Of a DNA stretch of 59,960 nt, positions 1-14,081 are shown in pieces; positions within the stretch are counted from its first letter, which is position 1, and the number at the start of each line of letters is the position of its first letter. The notes below the pieces were generated by a model. The model had not been told where the DNA came from and made no database searches. It saw only the letters and a list, made by a program, of their open reading frames with translations. The stretch is from NCBI GenBank assembly GCA_004369085.1, contig ML210318.1:6531-66490 (forward strand), given 5' to 3'. The position numbers and the translations under genes were made by a program. The DNA comes from Coprinopsis marcescibilis (taxonomy: Eukaryota > Basidiomycota > Agaricomycetes > Agaricales > Psathyrellaceae).

Positions 1-663
1 AACTTCTTGTATCGCAACGAAAAGTTTGATCCAGACGAGCCATGGCGGGGTCTACTTAGAGGGGAGCTCATTGTCAAGGTACTCTTACATGCTTTCATCT
101 GATTATTCTTCGTCTTACAATGTTCTCTCCAGGCCTATAAGCACATCTTTACATCACCCAGTTCAGTCGGCATCGAACCAAAGGCTACCCGCTCTGGTAA
201 CGCCCGCATCCACGGAATGAGCTCGGTCACTCGAGCATCCGTTGCCTATGTTGCAACTCAAGTGAAACTTTTCCCCTGAGTCTATTCACAAAGCTAATGG
301 TGTATGTTCAGGTACGCTTTGCCCTTTGCGACACCAATGTTTTCTCCCAAACCGATAAGGAGACAGATTCAGAGACGTTTTACGTGTCGCTGTTGGAACT
401 TTTGGAGGATCCCGAAGAACAGGGAGAGGTAAAGGAACTACTATTGTGGTGGAACAGGTGAGCGTCAGTTCTTAGCATCACGTCTATCTCTTTTACCTTC
501 CTCCAGGCAGATCTTTCCTTCTTTCTCGACTGTCAAGCGCATCGCACCCAGCAACACCGCGCTTGCTAAGATCAAGGAGAAGAGGGCCATTCTCAAGAGG
601 CAGGCCGCTCTCGGACAGCGGGATTTGAATTGCCAGGGTCCTTCCGATGACGCTGATTCCTAG
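1..663 (+). CDS. DUF6698-like protein, C-terminal part (gene truncated by window edge)
   Basis: This is the 3' end of a spliced gene. Exons 1-78, 133-261, 312-457 and 507-663 join in frame across three GT..AG introns of about 50 nt and end at TAG. The joined protein contains the stretches YKHIFTSPSSV, ARIHGMSSVTRASVAY, LELLEDPEEQGEV and LLWWNRQIFP. I recognise these as a protein family of unknown function that is abundant in agaric genomes, which I remember as DUF6698. No enzymatic motif is visible. The N-terminal part lies outside the window, so full length and start are unknown. The family is often multicopy and sits in accessory regions; nothing here shows whether this copy is expressed. 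The intact frame across three introns argues against decay of the visible part. Confidence 0.72.
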
Positions 664-1413
664 ATTATTTTCTGTACTGTCCCTGCCTATTGTTTACCAT
701 CAAGTTGCCGGTTTTGATGTACCCACCATACTACTTTTTATCCATGCCATTGCGTTCTGATTCCATCAACTGGAAGTAATTTTTGGGACCCTGGGCGCCG
801 TCCCTCATAGGGATAGATATCTAATGTTGTCGCCGTCCCAGACATATCTATGCAGAAGTTGCAGTCAGAGGTTCCTTTGTGGCACCGGCGACCTGGGCCT
901 GTATTTGTGTGACATGTGCAGCACCACTTCCGGTCTGCTTCACCTTGCACACCATCAGCATTACGGTAGTGCTTATGATTGAGTAACACCCCTACTATGT
1001 GGCCAAGAATTTGCCAAGCAGTCGGGGGTACAATCTTTCCATACTTGGTCGCCACTATAACTGTGAGCAAAGTGTTCAGTGACCTACAATCAAAATCGTT
1101 TTGTGGAAAAGCGTGATGGACACCAACACTATCGTGAATTGCAATTGCAGGTAGATCCGGATTAGTTCACAACCGTTATCAACGCGGTATTGTTGATCAT
1201 TTCACCAACCACAGCCATTCTTCTGCACATTGTTGACGTTGTTGGACTCTCAATTTTGACTGCCTTTGCGCCTGCCACAAAGTATACTGTCACAGTTCTT
1301 TAGTTATCAAGGACCTTCCAATAATTACATACATTTTGCATTTGATACGAACTTATACTCCAATGCAGCGGTTTACGCAGCATTATCGTATTAGGTTCAA
1401 ACACACGATGTAG
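664..1413. other. Region between genes; possible eroded first exon of the next gene
   Basis: No gene is supportable. A 110-codon minus-strand frame (738-1070) with a Cys-rich middle resembles nothing I know. Between about 1130 and 1320 the plus strand shows weak, stop-interrupted similarity to the first exon of the membrane-protein genes at 35-44 kb, for example ATKYTVTV where the relatives have NTLHTTTV. Confidence 0.35.
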
Positions 1414-2771
1414 GGAACGCTGCAAAGATCTACGGATCGTCAGACTTCGAGTTTGATCCCAGCGCAGAAGTTCCGAATGATCCTGACTGGGAGTGCCTTG
1501 TCGACAAAACGCTCATTCGCAAGGAAACGTCAACGAACAATCGAGAGAACAACTGGTGTTTTTGCGAATTTCGGAACCTTCCAGACGGAGAGCACACAGT
1601 CAAGCTCAACGTCAGGTCACGGTCAAGACCATTCTGGTTCGACAAGCTCTACTATAGACCTTCAGTCCAAGTCGAAGGACAACAAGTGCTTGTCACCCGC
1701 GACGATACGGATGTCAGCTACTCAGATGGCGGGTCGTGGCAGCCTCTGGACAACAATGCATATTATGCAGACTCTCAAGGAGACAATGTGACATTTCCCT
1801 TCATTGGTAAGAATTACTTGCTTGCCTTTCTTATGGGCTGAGTCGGTTAACAGCTATAAACTACAGGCTCTGGCCTCGTTCTATGGTCAGTGCTCCCCAC
1901 AAACTTCCCATCAAGGGTGGGGAAAGGTAGCTACGTCCTCGACGGAGGTGAAATAACGCGATTTACGATCCCTCGTCCGCGGCACAACGAAACCGAGTAC
2001 AATTTCAAGCTATTCGAAACGCCTACCCTGCCTCATGGACCACACACAATTACCGTGCGGTACGAGAGCCCTCAAAACTCAGGGTTTGCGCCGCTTTCCA
2101 TCGCCTCTTTTCTCATAAGAAACGGAACCAACCGAAGGGCTCCAGGCTTAGGCTCAAGCCCACGGCCAAATCATTGGGCTTACCAGGACGCTTCGCAGGG
2201 CGCTCGCAATGGGATGGAACCAGCGGCAGTTGCAGGCATGGTCCTTGGCGTTGTGGCTCTGCTGCTCGCTACAGCCGGGAGTGTGTATTACATCCACAGG
2301 CGCAGGCATTACAAGGGCTTGGTCGATTCGGGGGATGATGGGTTCGATGAGAATGTTCCGAGGCCGTACCATATGACACGGCAATCATACCTCAGAACGG
2401 TGCCAGAGGCGAGTCGGGGGCACCTCGTTGAGTCGGACAAACAGGTCAAGTTGTTGGCTCCTGGAGCTGTGTATGGAGAGCACAGACCCATGTCACAATA
2501 CTCGGTGGCGACTTCATTTAAGGCTTCACCTCGCCCACAGACAGTTGCCTTTCCCGCCACCATCTCTGGGTCCTCGACGTTGCTTCCACTTCAGGATAGC
2601 ACATCAACTCTGCAAGCTCCTCCGAGTGCGTCGTCAGAGTCTGCGCCGGTGGTTTATAGACAGCGAACTCCTATAGAGTTGATTGTGGACCATCGGGATA
2701 GCGGGGTGAGGCTGGACATGATTGGCCAGTTATCTATGGTGGAGAATCCTCCCGCAAACACTCCGGATTAA
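1414..2771 (+). CDS. Two-domain single-pass membrane protein, distant paralogue of the 35-44 kb family; 5' end unresolved
   Basis: Two exons are clear, 1414-1806 and 1867-2771, joined in phase 1 after FPFIG. The protein shows the family landmarks in order: NAAKIYG, a cysteine-bearing strand (DWECLVD), ENNWCFCEF, DGEHTVKLNV, RPFWFDKLYYRP, then the second domain starting DDTDVSYSDG and ending at NGTNRRAPG. A helix (VAGMVLGVVALLLATAGSVYYI) and a basic stop-transfer RRRHYK follow, then a Ser/Thr-rich cytoplasmic tail. The first exon seen in the relatives (VVIDDTDPRI to FTFTG) cannot be found intact upstream: the corresponding DNA carries stops. The gene may be a pseudogene, or may use a start I cannot see. 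Unlike the cluster members its tail has no PPxY motif. Function is unknown; the two domains look like beta-sandwich ligand-binding modules. Confidence 0.6.
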
Positions 2772-3352
2772 CGGACACGGACCGTTGGAGTGTGTGCAGT
2801 TGGGAAGGACGCCGCTGTTCGCGTATTGCTTGAGCTCGTTTGACTGGTGTACATTGCACGACGGTTCCATTGTGTGTTTATTTATATTGAAGTGGTAGGT
2901 AAACAAGACATACCATGTGCATTGCCTGGGGCGCTCCAGTTTTGGACTTTTTTCTTTCTGACATGCCGCATCAGCGGGGAAGTGGACAGATCATGTCAGA
3001 AATGTGTGCTCGATACTACGTTGCGTAGTTTACAAACTTGATTTTTACTTGTGGACGCTCATCTTAGCATATTGTTTGTATCATTTAATCGAAACTTATC
3101 CGTTGCCATTCCTTTCTTTGTCGCCTTTCATGTTGCCAAATGGGTTCTTGCCGGAGATGGCAATGGTCCACATTAAATATTGAATATTGAATTCTGCCTC
3201 AGATCTCTGTTGGTAGTAAGTACTCAACGAAGATCGTTCTAATCTTATCTGATACGGGCCCATCAAAATTGATGACTGTGAGTCTAAAGAACGCGCCTGT
3301 TCCTTGACCTTGACCATCGCGTTTACCTACTGCCAATCCAACTGATTCCAAC
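2772..3352. other. Intergenic region
   Basis: About 580 bases separate the membrane-protein gene from the cofactor B gene. I see no coding or RNA gene; the minus-strand open frames here are antisense to the first exons of the next gene or are unrecognisable. Confidence 0.5.
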
Positions 3353-4270
3353 ATGTCTGGCTTCTTGAATGTCTGGGTCAAATCTCCCGATACCCATTCA
3401 GAACGAAGAATCGACCCACACCTAACTGTTGAGCAGCTCAAGGTGCGATAGATTACTTGCATCTCGTTAGTCTCGATCATGGATTGCAGCCATTTACAGG
3501 GGAAACTTGAACCAATAACCGGCATCTCAGCTTCGAACCAGATTATCACCTTGCTGCAGTCTGAATCGGATCCAACAGTTATTGCTGCCTTCGACGACGA
3601 CTCGAAGAAACTCGGTTATTATGGATTAAGGGATTGGCAAGTGATCAAGGTGCGGGAGTGCGATCTTGTGAGCCTGGGGACTCCTGACAATTTCTACAGG
3701 TTGACGACGCAAACCCTGCAGCATCGTTCACTGGACAACTGAATGACTATTCGCAAGTGGAAAAGTTCGAGCTTTCAGAGCGAGAATATGCTTCACGAAA
3801 TGGTACTCCCCATCCCCTGCGTATAGACTTGAAAAACTAATCCGTGTCAGATACCGTTCTTGCCTTCAAACAACGAAATAAGATAGGTCGCTTCTCCGAA
3901 AAGTCAGAAGAACAGGAGCTTGAAGAGCCGCCGGTCGATATCACTGCCGGATCGCGATGCGAAGTTGAATCATCGGAGTCAGGACTGAACAAGCGCGGTA
4001 CTGTGCGTTTCGTCGGACCAACCAAGTTTGGCAAGGGTACCTGGGTCGGCATCGAGTATGACGAACCGTTCGGTAAAAATGATGGCTCGTACGTGTCAAT
4101 TGTTCTTCATGACCAGTCCAGCTTATTGATGAACTGACTCATCTAGCGTTCAAGGCGAGCGCTATTTTTCGTGTCGACCCCTATATGGAGCATTTGTGAA
4201 GCCAGAAAGGGTAAAAGTTGGGGATTATCCTATGCTTGAACTTGATTTTGATGAGGATGAAGAGATCTAA
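3353..4270 (+). CDS. Tubulin-folding cofactor B (CAP-Gly protein, Alp11/ALF1 type)
   Basis: Tubulin cofactor B acts in the cytosol on alpha-tubulin after release from the chaperonin, handing it on in the heterodimer-assembly pathway together with cofactor E. Five exons (3353-3442, 3500-3649, 3700-3802, 3851-4088, 4147-4270) join in frame to 234 residues, the usual family size. Residues 1-85 form the ubiquitin-like domain ([27 protein letters not shown]). A short linker follows, then the C-terminal CAP-Gly domain from about 155 with [20 protein letters not shown] and [18 protein letters not shown]. The protein ends in acidic LDFDEDEEI, close to the DEI/DEM-type tail expected for the family, which binds the CAP-Gly domain of cofactor E. 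The ATG at 3353 is chosen because it opens the ubiquitin-like fold directly. It lies 237 nt upstream of CDC48 on the same strand. Confidence 0.93.
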
Positions 4271-4507
4271 GAAACAATAGTAGAGCGCAGAACTAATAAA
4301 TGAACGGTATGAACGGTGATAGAGGCTTCAGAAACTGGGAGAAGACGCCAGAAGGTACAGCCACACACGTGGGGTAAATGAGTTTGGCCGTGTTGGGACA
4401 TGATTCACACGACGCGCGGCCTGCCTTGACTTGGTCGCCAATAAATCAGCCTTGTCTACTTCTCTGTTCTCCACTACCATCTTCATATCCTTTACAACCT
4501 CGACAAT

Positions 4508-7333
<2,826 letters not shown>

Positions 7334-7812
7334 ATTTTTCACTATCCGATCCCATTTCACATTCTCTTGTACCACATGTAACGTAATAACAGACCGCATC
7401 GCTCGCATATATACACAAACGATTTCTTTTCTCTCTTGACTGCTACTATGACGTGTTCTGAGCGTGGACAGTCGGAGTTGAGATAACAACATCGTAGGAA
7501 TCGCGATTCCTTGTGAAAGTCATTCTGCCGCAAAGGCGATGAAGGCGTTGTAGAAAATAGCGGAGCCATGCGGCTTGAAATAGAGTTCACGTGCTTGTGA
7601 ACCACCGACGCGGCGGGCGGCGTGCATCCGCTAGGCTCATTCCTCGAACAGCCTCCCTATCATTCCTCTCACTTTGTGCGTTGTGCTACTGAAGCAGCAT
7701 CATTTGCTCTCGCTTTCTACGTCCTGGACGACGTAACCGGCCGCTCGCAGACAAAATCCTCGTTATCTGGGGTTAGTTTCTACGGTGCTTGTGGAGTACG
7801 GACGTAACCGCC

Positions 7813-9816
7813 ATGTCTGGGAGTGCAGTCAGCTCTGGAAGGCCCGGGTCAGGGGAGGATAAAGCGAACGCCGTAGAAGGCAACGGAAATGGTGTGGGCG
7901 AAGCTGAGCGAAACTCCGCGATGTTGAAAGAAAAGAGGCCCGGGCTTCCAAAGACGTTATCGGCTGCAACGCTAAAGGACCGGTTGACCAAGTTAGCGGG
8001 TGCACCGCTGGGCGTGTCGAATAGCGTGGCCAAGCTGCAGGCTAGTGTCGAGTGCGTAAAGCTCCACTCCGTCTAAGAGTACACAGCTAACTATCGAATC
8101 CATGTGGCGCTCAGCTTTGTTCCGGCACAGATTCCTCGGAGGAGGAGGCTGCAAACGATATCTGTTGCGACATGGTCGACTATGATCATTATTACCACTT
8201 TTACTTGGTTCTTCCTCTGGTGAGTCAATTACTCTCGAGAGTATATTGCCCGGGAACGCGACTCATACGGTCGTATTCGCGATATTGACGTCTGGAATGA
8301 TGTCTCCCCTGTCTCCTGTAGTTCCTTCCCTCCACTATGGCCGTTCTTGCTCCTGTATTATGTTTGGGCACGCTGGATCGATAATAGTCCAAATCAAGGC
8401 GGACGTCGAACCCGATGGGTCATGAACCTGAGTTTCTTCAAGTACTTCTCAGAGTACTACCCTGTGCAGTGCGTATCATCAGGGTTGATTGCTTTGGAGG
8501 TGTTGGGTCGGATTGACTGATTATTGCACTGCCTTCTTTGGCTGTTAGGTTGCTGAAGGAGGCAGACCTTCCTCCTGATAGACCTTACCTTTTTGGCTAC
8601 CACCCCCATGGTATGTTGGTTGCTCTGTATCTGCTGTTGTATCATTTGCACCAAGCTGATGCTTTGGATAACAGGAATCATTGGAACGTAAGTTCTTTCG
8701 TTCTCGGGACGATGGTTCTGTAGATTGATAGTATGCGAATGTATAGCGGTGCATTCGTCACATTTGCAACACAGGGTAAGGCAACATCATGCTCTTATTC
8801 TCTATGAAGCGACTGACCTCACCATGCACATCATCTAGCTTCTGGGTTTGCCGAAGCCTATCCCGGAATTAATCCACGACTGCTTACACTTACAACTAAC
8901 TTTCAAATGCCGTTCTATCGGGATATCCTATTGGCACTGGGGATTTGCAGTGTAAGCAAGGAGTCCTGCTCGAACATCCTCAAAAGTGGACCAGGTGCTG
9001 CGATTACGATCGTCGTAGGAGGTGCTGCGGAGAGTTTGGCAGCCCATCCCGGAACTGCTGATCTTACACTACGGAAGAGGTAATTTATATTGCTGCGCCT
9101 GTTGCCCGTGAAGCTCAACATTTATCCGCAGACTCGGTTTCATCAAGGTCGCAATCCAACATGGGTGAGTTTCCCCGAGTTCACCATTTTCAAAAATGAA
9201 AGAAGCTCAAAATCCCCTTTGCAGTGCTGATCTCGTCCCAGTATTCTCCTTTGGCGAGAATGATGTGCGTAGCGGGTGTTGGGAAGATTCTGGGTGCTTG
9301 CTGAGCTTGCGTTTCAGATTTACCAACAAATGCCGAATGAGAAGGGAACCACGGTTTATGCCCTGCAGCGAAAATTCCAATCTATGTTTGGATTTACGCT
9401 GCCTCTTTTCCATGGCAGAGGATTGCTCAACTGTAAGCTTCCGGCTCCGTGTCATTATCCATGATTGATTTTCATGTGGTTTATAGACAACATTGGGCTG
9501 ATGCCATATAGGAGAAGGATTGTTGTCGTCAGTGAGTGCATGACCTTGATGTAGTTTGCGCATAAACTGACTGTGATTATTGTTCTACTTACATTGTGTC
9601 AGTTGGTCGACCTATACATGTTACTAAGATGGAGAAGCCTTCTCTCGAGGAAGTTTACAAGTACCAAAGGCTGTATATTGATGAGCTGACGAGGTGGGTT
9701 CACCCTTGTTCAGATCTCTTTTTTTGATTTCTAACACGAGTTTGTCCAGGATCTGGGACACGTATAAGGACCAATTCGCCAAGACTCGATTGAGAGAACT
9801 GAATATCGTAGAGTAA
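7813..9816 (+). CDS. Diacylglycerol O-acyltransferase, DGAT2 family
   Basis: DGAT2 enzymes make triacylglycerol from diacylglycerol and acyl-CoA at the ER and lipid-droplet surface. I can splice 13 exons into 408 residues: 7813-8051, 8115-8219, 8322-8468, 8549-8610, 8675-8687, 8747-8775, 8839-9079, 9132-9164, 9225-9264, 9318-9432, 9487-9531, 9603-9693 and 9750-9816. Two hydrophobic segments follow a soluble N-terminal region (TMIIITTFTWFF and PLWPFLLLYYVW). The catalytic HPHG motif is in GYHPHGIIG, preceded by a YYP version of the family's YFP motif. Further family blocks are GGAAESL, RLGFIKVAIQHG, LVPVFSFGEN, LPLFHGRGL and RIVVVIGRPIHV. HPHG is split by an intron next to a 13-nt exon. The start has a good context (accgccATG). 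The N-terminal extension of about 80 residues is low complexity and its role is unclear. Confidence 0.94.
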
Positions 9817-11073
9817 TTGTTTGAAGCTTCGTACTTCTCCGTCGTAATATGCCACTAGATTTTGTACACGGCCTATCAGGTCGTATCAAATGGGCTGCGC
9901 CTTTCGGGCTGATTGCGCTATTTTTACTTCATCACCATGCTGCCCCAAGGTCGGTCAACCTCTTCTTTGGGTTACTTATAACCAGAAAAAAGACAAACAC
10001 CGATATGGATTTTTGATGAGTGAGAATGCATTTCAGCCCAGCATTTCTGCACAGTTCAATTGCTTTTGGCAGAGACTGGAGAGATCCGATTGAACGCAGA
10101 CGATTCAGAGAATCATTTATGTATGCTACACTTGGATTCACTGCAGGAGAAGAACATTTTAAGTGTGAATCATGATCGACACAGGTGTGCTTGCCCGACG
10201 TTGGACCGCTTATTCGTTTCAGATAACTCAACACTGATGCTTTGCTGCAGTGGGCGGGCAACCCGTGCCATTCGGGCGCGGGGGCTGATAGTATTAGTAC
10301 TGGTAGGATGTTTGGTCTTGCTTGCCGTGAATTGATTGGGGAGTCAGAAGCATGACACCGAAACCCCTAGTTCACCATCGTTTCCCGAACGTCCTCTGCC
10401 AAACGGTCTCCCACTACGAAGAAGTCTTATCTTCCTCATCTCTGTGTACTTGTGGTCATCTCCGAGATTTCTATGCACTCAAATCAATTGGTTTTGGCAG
10501 TTACCTATTGTTCTTCCTGCGGCGGTGTCTTTGCCCTGGCTGAGAGTTTTGTATTTAGGTTTAGCGGGTATCTTGATCATCGTGAAGAAACCGTCAGACC
10601 GCAACTCTGTTTCCACGGGGCAGCTCTAATATTAGGTGTATAAATATCAGGATCTCAGGGCTATGCACGCGTGGAAACTCGAATCAAATCAGACAGGACA
10701 TGGGGCATTGTTTGCCGATTTCTAGATCTCCTATTAGGGTGTCACACTGGCTTGTTTGAGCTCTAGGGGTTCCTTCTTGCCTCGAAAATATCTCGCGGCC
10801 AAGGAGATACAGCACACCAAAGTAGGCGAAATTCCTTTTTGATTTTTACGTATCTCAACGGTTCAAACGTTCAAGTTTCAGTGTACTGCCTCCGTCTCAC
10901 CGCCAATCATAGACCAAACATCAAGGTTGTCCGAGGAGCGCAAAATCGGCTGAGGCCTCCAGATTCTCGTTTTGATTCGTAAACACTTCAACAACAACTC
11001 CCCCCAACCCGGATTACTCGCTGAAGCAAGTTCGAAACACATCATCCAACTCCGCGTTTATGCTTGTTTTTCA
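9817..11073. other. Intergenic region
   Basis: No gene is supportable in these 1.25 kb. Short frames exist at 9890-10629 on both strands, but none begins at a credible ATG with recognisable content; the 10336 frame starts at TTG. Part is promoter and 5' leader of the F-box gene. Confidence 0.5.
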
Positions 11074-11080
11074 TATATAA
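11074..11080 (+). promoter_or_regulatory. Candidate TATA box of the F-box gene
   Basis: TATATAA lies 102 nt upstream of the ATG at 11182, a plausible spacing for a fungal promoter with a short leader. Assignment is by position and sequence only. Confidence 0.4.
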
Positions 11081-11181
11081 GACGGCCGCAGAATTATCTC
11101 CCGAAGACTTGCCCCCAATCTTATATCTAACTCCTTTGCTGGCATCTCCTGCTATCTTCCCTCCTCTAACAAGGGGTTGAG

Positions 11182-12753
11182 ATGTCACCCATGCTACCTT
11201 TGGAAATTCTACAATCTATATTCTTGCTATCGATTCCGCAAGACAAGACAAGGCTGTCCAGGGAGCAACGGCGCTTAACCCGCAGGACGACCATTGCGTG
11301 CTCTCAAGTCTGCCGCTACTGGCGGCATGCAGCGTTAGGATATAACAGGCTTTGGGTCCACGTGGTCGACTTTCAAGCCTACTCCCTGCAGCGTAACCTC
11401 AAATACATCGATCTTTGCCACCCCTATCCCTTCAACGTCGGCCATCACGACAACCCCCTTCAGCTGCCCGGGCAACCGGGTCTGTTCGACGTCTTGCTCC
11501 ATCTCAAAGACAGGATATTGGAGTGGAATGTTGATTGCGAGGATGTCAGCCTATGCAGGAGTAGATGGTACAGGATCTTTGCATCGAGCCTGATGTCGAC
11601 AGAAGGGTTTCATTGGAAGGGAAGGATCTCCTCGAGTGGGGACGAACAAGAGATGGACATAATCGGCCACAGATTTCCCATGCCTCTTCAACGTCTCAGC
11701 CTTACGGCGTGCAACCTCCTATTATACAATATGCGGTTGCATCGCCTGACTGAGCTTCACGTTGAAGATCTGGTGGATACTTCAAGCGCCCCCGATGTCC
11801 CTCAGTGGCTCGATCTCCTACGAGGTGCACCCAACATCCAATTGCTCTCGATCCAGAACTCGGTTCGACATCAGGAGAACCAATCTATCCCTCCCAACTA
11901 CGCTTCGCTGGATATGCCGTGCCTGCGGCTGATATCCTTGGGAGAGAAGGAGAAGGGAGACGGGCGTAGCTTTTCCTTGTTGCCATTCTTATACCCCCAT
12001 CCGCTGTGTGGCTTCTCGTCCATCCTTCCGGATGTCATTGTCGACGCGTACCTCGGGTTCTTAGAAGACTTTGTTCGCCGAATGCTCAGCATCACCCTCA
12101 ACGATTCAAGCATCTGCGACTTTCCTCTTCACCTGTATGTCGGCCGCAACTCCCGGATAGCGATCGGAAACGTGCACGACCCGGAGTACACCCTCGATTG
12201 GAATGGCCCTCAAGACTCAAAAGACGTCTTGGAGTTCCTGAACTCAAGAAGTTACAATGTTATCAGCCTCATCTCTCATTCATCCTTCAGCCGCTCTTTC
12301 TTCGATAACATTTCCATCTTCAGTGACATTGTCTATCACAAGGTCACGGCGTTGCACTGCTACATTTCCGATGAGGCAAATGCAGCAATTCAGGTGCAGA
12401 TTCCGGACAGGCTGGTTGATATAATTCCTTTCCGAGTGGACGGTCTTCCGAATGTCAAGGTTGCTACCTTCAACGGACAGAGGTCATTCACGTACGTGGT
12501 CGCCGCCTTGTCAGACAACGACGCTGTCATTCCTGCTTTACCGTCGCTGGAAACCATCGCCTTCAGGAATGTCCAAGTCCACGAACAACTTGTTTTCTTC
12601 GACGACCTACTAGCCTATCTTAAATGGCGTTCATTTTTTGATTGTCCTCTGGAACTACTCTATTTCCAGGATGCATATGTCAGCCCGAGTGCCGTACGTG
12701 AGCTGAATGCGTCTGTACAAAATGGTCTGCTCGCCCAGGTCGTCATCTCTTAA
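11182..12753 (+). CDS. F-box protein, agaric type
   Basis: F-box proteins bind Skp1 and present substrates to SCF ubiquitin ligases. This single-exon gene encodes 523 residues. The F-box lies at the N-terminus: MLPLEILQSIFLLSIP, then VCRYWRHAALGYNRLWVHV, the typical L-P-x-E-I-L and C+xWR..A....LW pattern of agaric F-box proteins. The rest has loosely repeating leucine-rich stretches such as MPLQRLSLTACNLLLYNMRLHRLTELHV, fitting a degenerate LRR-like substrate domain. Agaricomycete genomes carry hundreds of such genes, mostly without known substrates, so the target cannot be guessed. The frame is intact from the ATG to TAA and a TATA-like element precedes it. Confidence 0.88.
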   Translation: MSPMLPLEILQSIFLLSIPQDKTRLSREQRRLTRRTTIACSQVCRYWRHAALGYNRLWVHVVDFQAYSLQRNLKYIDLCHPYPFNVGHHDNPLQLPGQPGLFDVLLHLKDRILEWNVDCEDVSLCRSRWYRIFASSLMSTEGFHWKGRISSSGDEQEMDIIGHRFPMPLQRLSLTACNLLLYNMRLHRLTELHVEDLVDTSSAPDVPQWLDLLRGAPNIQLLSIQNSVRHQENQSIPPNYASLDMPCLRLISLGEKEKGDGRSFSLLPFLYPHPLCGFSSILPDVIVDAYLGFLEDFVRRMLSITLNDSSICDFPLHLYVGRNSRIAIGNVHDPEYTLDWNGPQDSKDVLEFLNSRSYNVISLISHSSFSRSFFDNISIFSDIVYHKVTALHCYISDEANAAIQVQIPDRLVDIIPFRVDGLPNVKVATFNGQRSFTYVVAALSDNDAVIPALPSLETIAFRNVQVHEQLVFFDDLLAYLKWRSFFDCPLELLYFQDAYVSPSAVRELNASVQNGLLAQVVIS

Positions 12754-14081
12754 TTCATCTTGGACTTTTTGTGCTGATTTATTTTTATTTATGAGTATGA
12801 ATTGGCTACGAGTTGACGACCTTTTTACGCATGCTTCAACAACGAGTTTTCACGCTACATCTTGATACATATCTCGATACACGCCGCACATTTATCGTCT
12901 CCTCTCTTGCATATATTTACCACATCATTATTGTACATACAATGCCTAAGTACTGCTGCACATAGGAATCTCTGTTAACCATGCATAGATCTCTTGTATA
13001 TATACCGGTTCTCCCGGCGATTCTTCACAGTGACTCGGGGCTCTGTTTCATAGGCTGATGAGATCAGTTTCAGACAGGCTTGCGTTAGGCCGCAGGCGAT
13101 AATTACACCCAGTCATTTCGTTTTTCGTGTCGTTATTAGCACGAGGTGGTGCGTGCATACAGTCTCGCGCGGCAGCACTATCAGTAAATTCTTTCGGAGG
13201 ACCGTCATGCCTAATAATGCGTTGAGGTCCTCCAAGGCAATTCTTACAGGGAAAGCGGAGAAGGCCGGGAATGTTACCTCCAAATCACTCTGCGCGGTCC
13301 GCCCCGCGAGTGCAGAATATATGTGACGCTATTCATCGAATGACTCGCGTGCGCAGTGCACACGCACACGGGGCAATCAAAAGCCTCAGCTCTCTGGCGT
13401 GTCAGTCACGTCCCAGGGTGGATTGCCCCTGTATAGGCGCTAAGCGCCCGAATGGTCCGGCCTCCAGTCTGCGAATTGATACCTCCTCAAATCAAAATCC
13501 CTTGTTCTTACTTAGAATAGAGAGACCAGTGGAGTCTCATAATTGGGACCCGCACATAGCGGCTTACTTTTGCCAGAAACCAACATCAGGATGATCGATC
13601 CCCATTGTTTTAGGTTTTCGTCCAGTGCAAAGAAATCGGACGTTGAGGGATCGTGGGCAATGTGTGCAGAGTGTTCACTTGCGATGAATCTGCAAATCTC
13701 GATTAACAGTAGATCACATATGCTGTCCTCAGAATGCCATCTTACCTGTTAAGGAGAGGCTTCAAGAACTCAATGCACAGGGCTTAGATTTACCATGACG
13801 GCGCCGACACGGTCGACTTCCTAACGTCGACAATGTTTGTTCAAGACACGTGCTGAAGGCGTCATAGGCGACACTGCCCAATAGCCATATCATGACCCAG
13901 GAACAGCCCCAGAACTACTCATGTTTGCACTGCGGTCCAGTTTCAAAAGGGGCACGGCACCTTCCCGCGTCGGTTGGAAAAGAAAGAACCGTAACGGCCG
14001 ACATTGCATACATCACATGGCGAAGGTTCACTAGGGGAACGAAATCTATTAACGAAAGGATATTTTGCGGGTGTTGTGTAT
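12754..14081. other. Intergenic region between convergent genes
   Basis: This 1.3 kb stretch lies between the F-box gene and the convergent ATP synthase gene. The first part is AT-rich 3' flank. Small frames at 13271-14101 have no recognisable content. I see no RNA gene. Confidence 0.5.

Noticed and set aside
738..1070. 110-codon minus-strand frame with Cys-rich centre
   Set aside because: No recognisable family, no splice support, and it lies in a region with decayed sequence.
3096..3549. Minus-strand frames opposite cofactor B
   Set aside because: They are largely antisense to real exons of the cofactor B gene or to its promoter.
10336..10629. 97-codon plus-strand frame with hydrophobic stretch
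   Set aside because: It begins at TTG, shows no family features and overlaps other frames of similar length.
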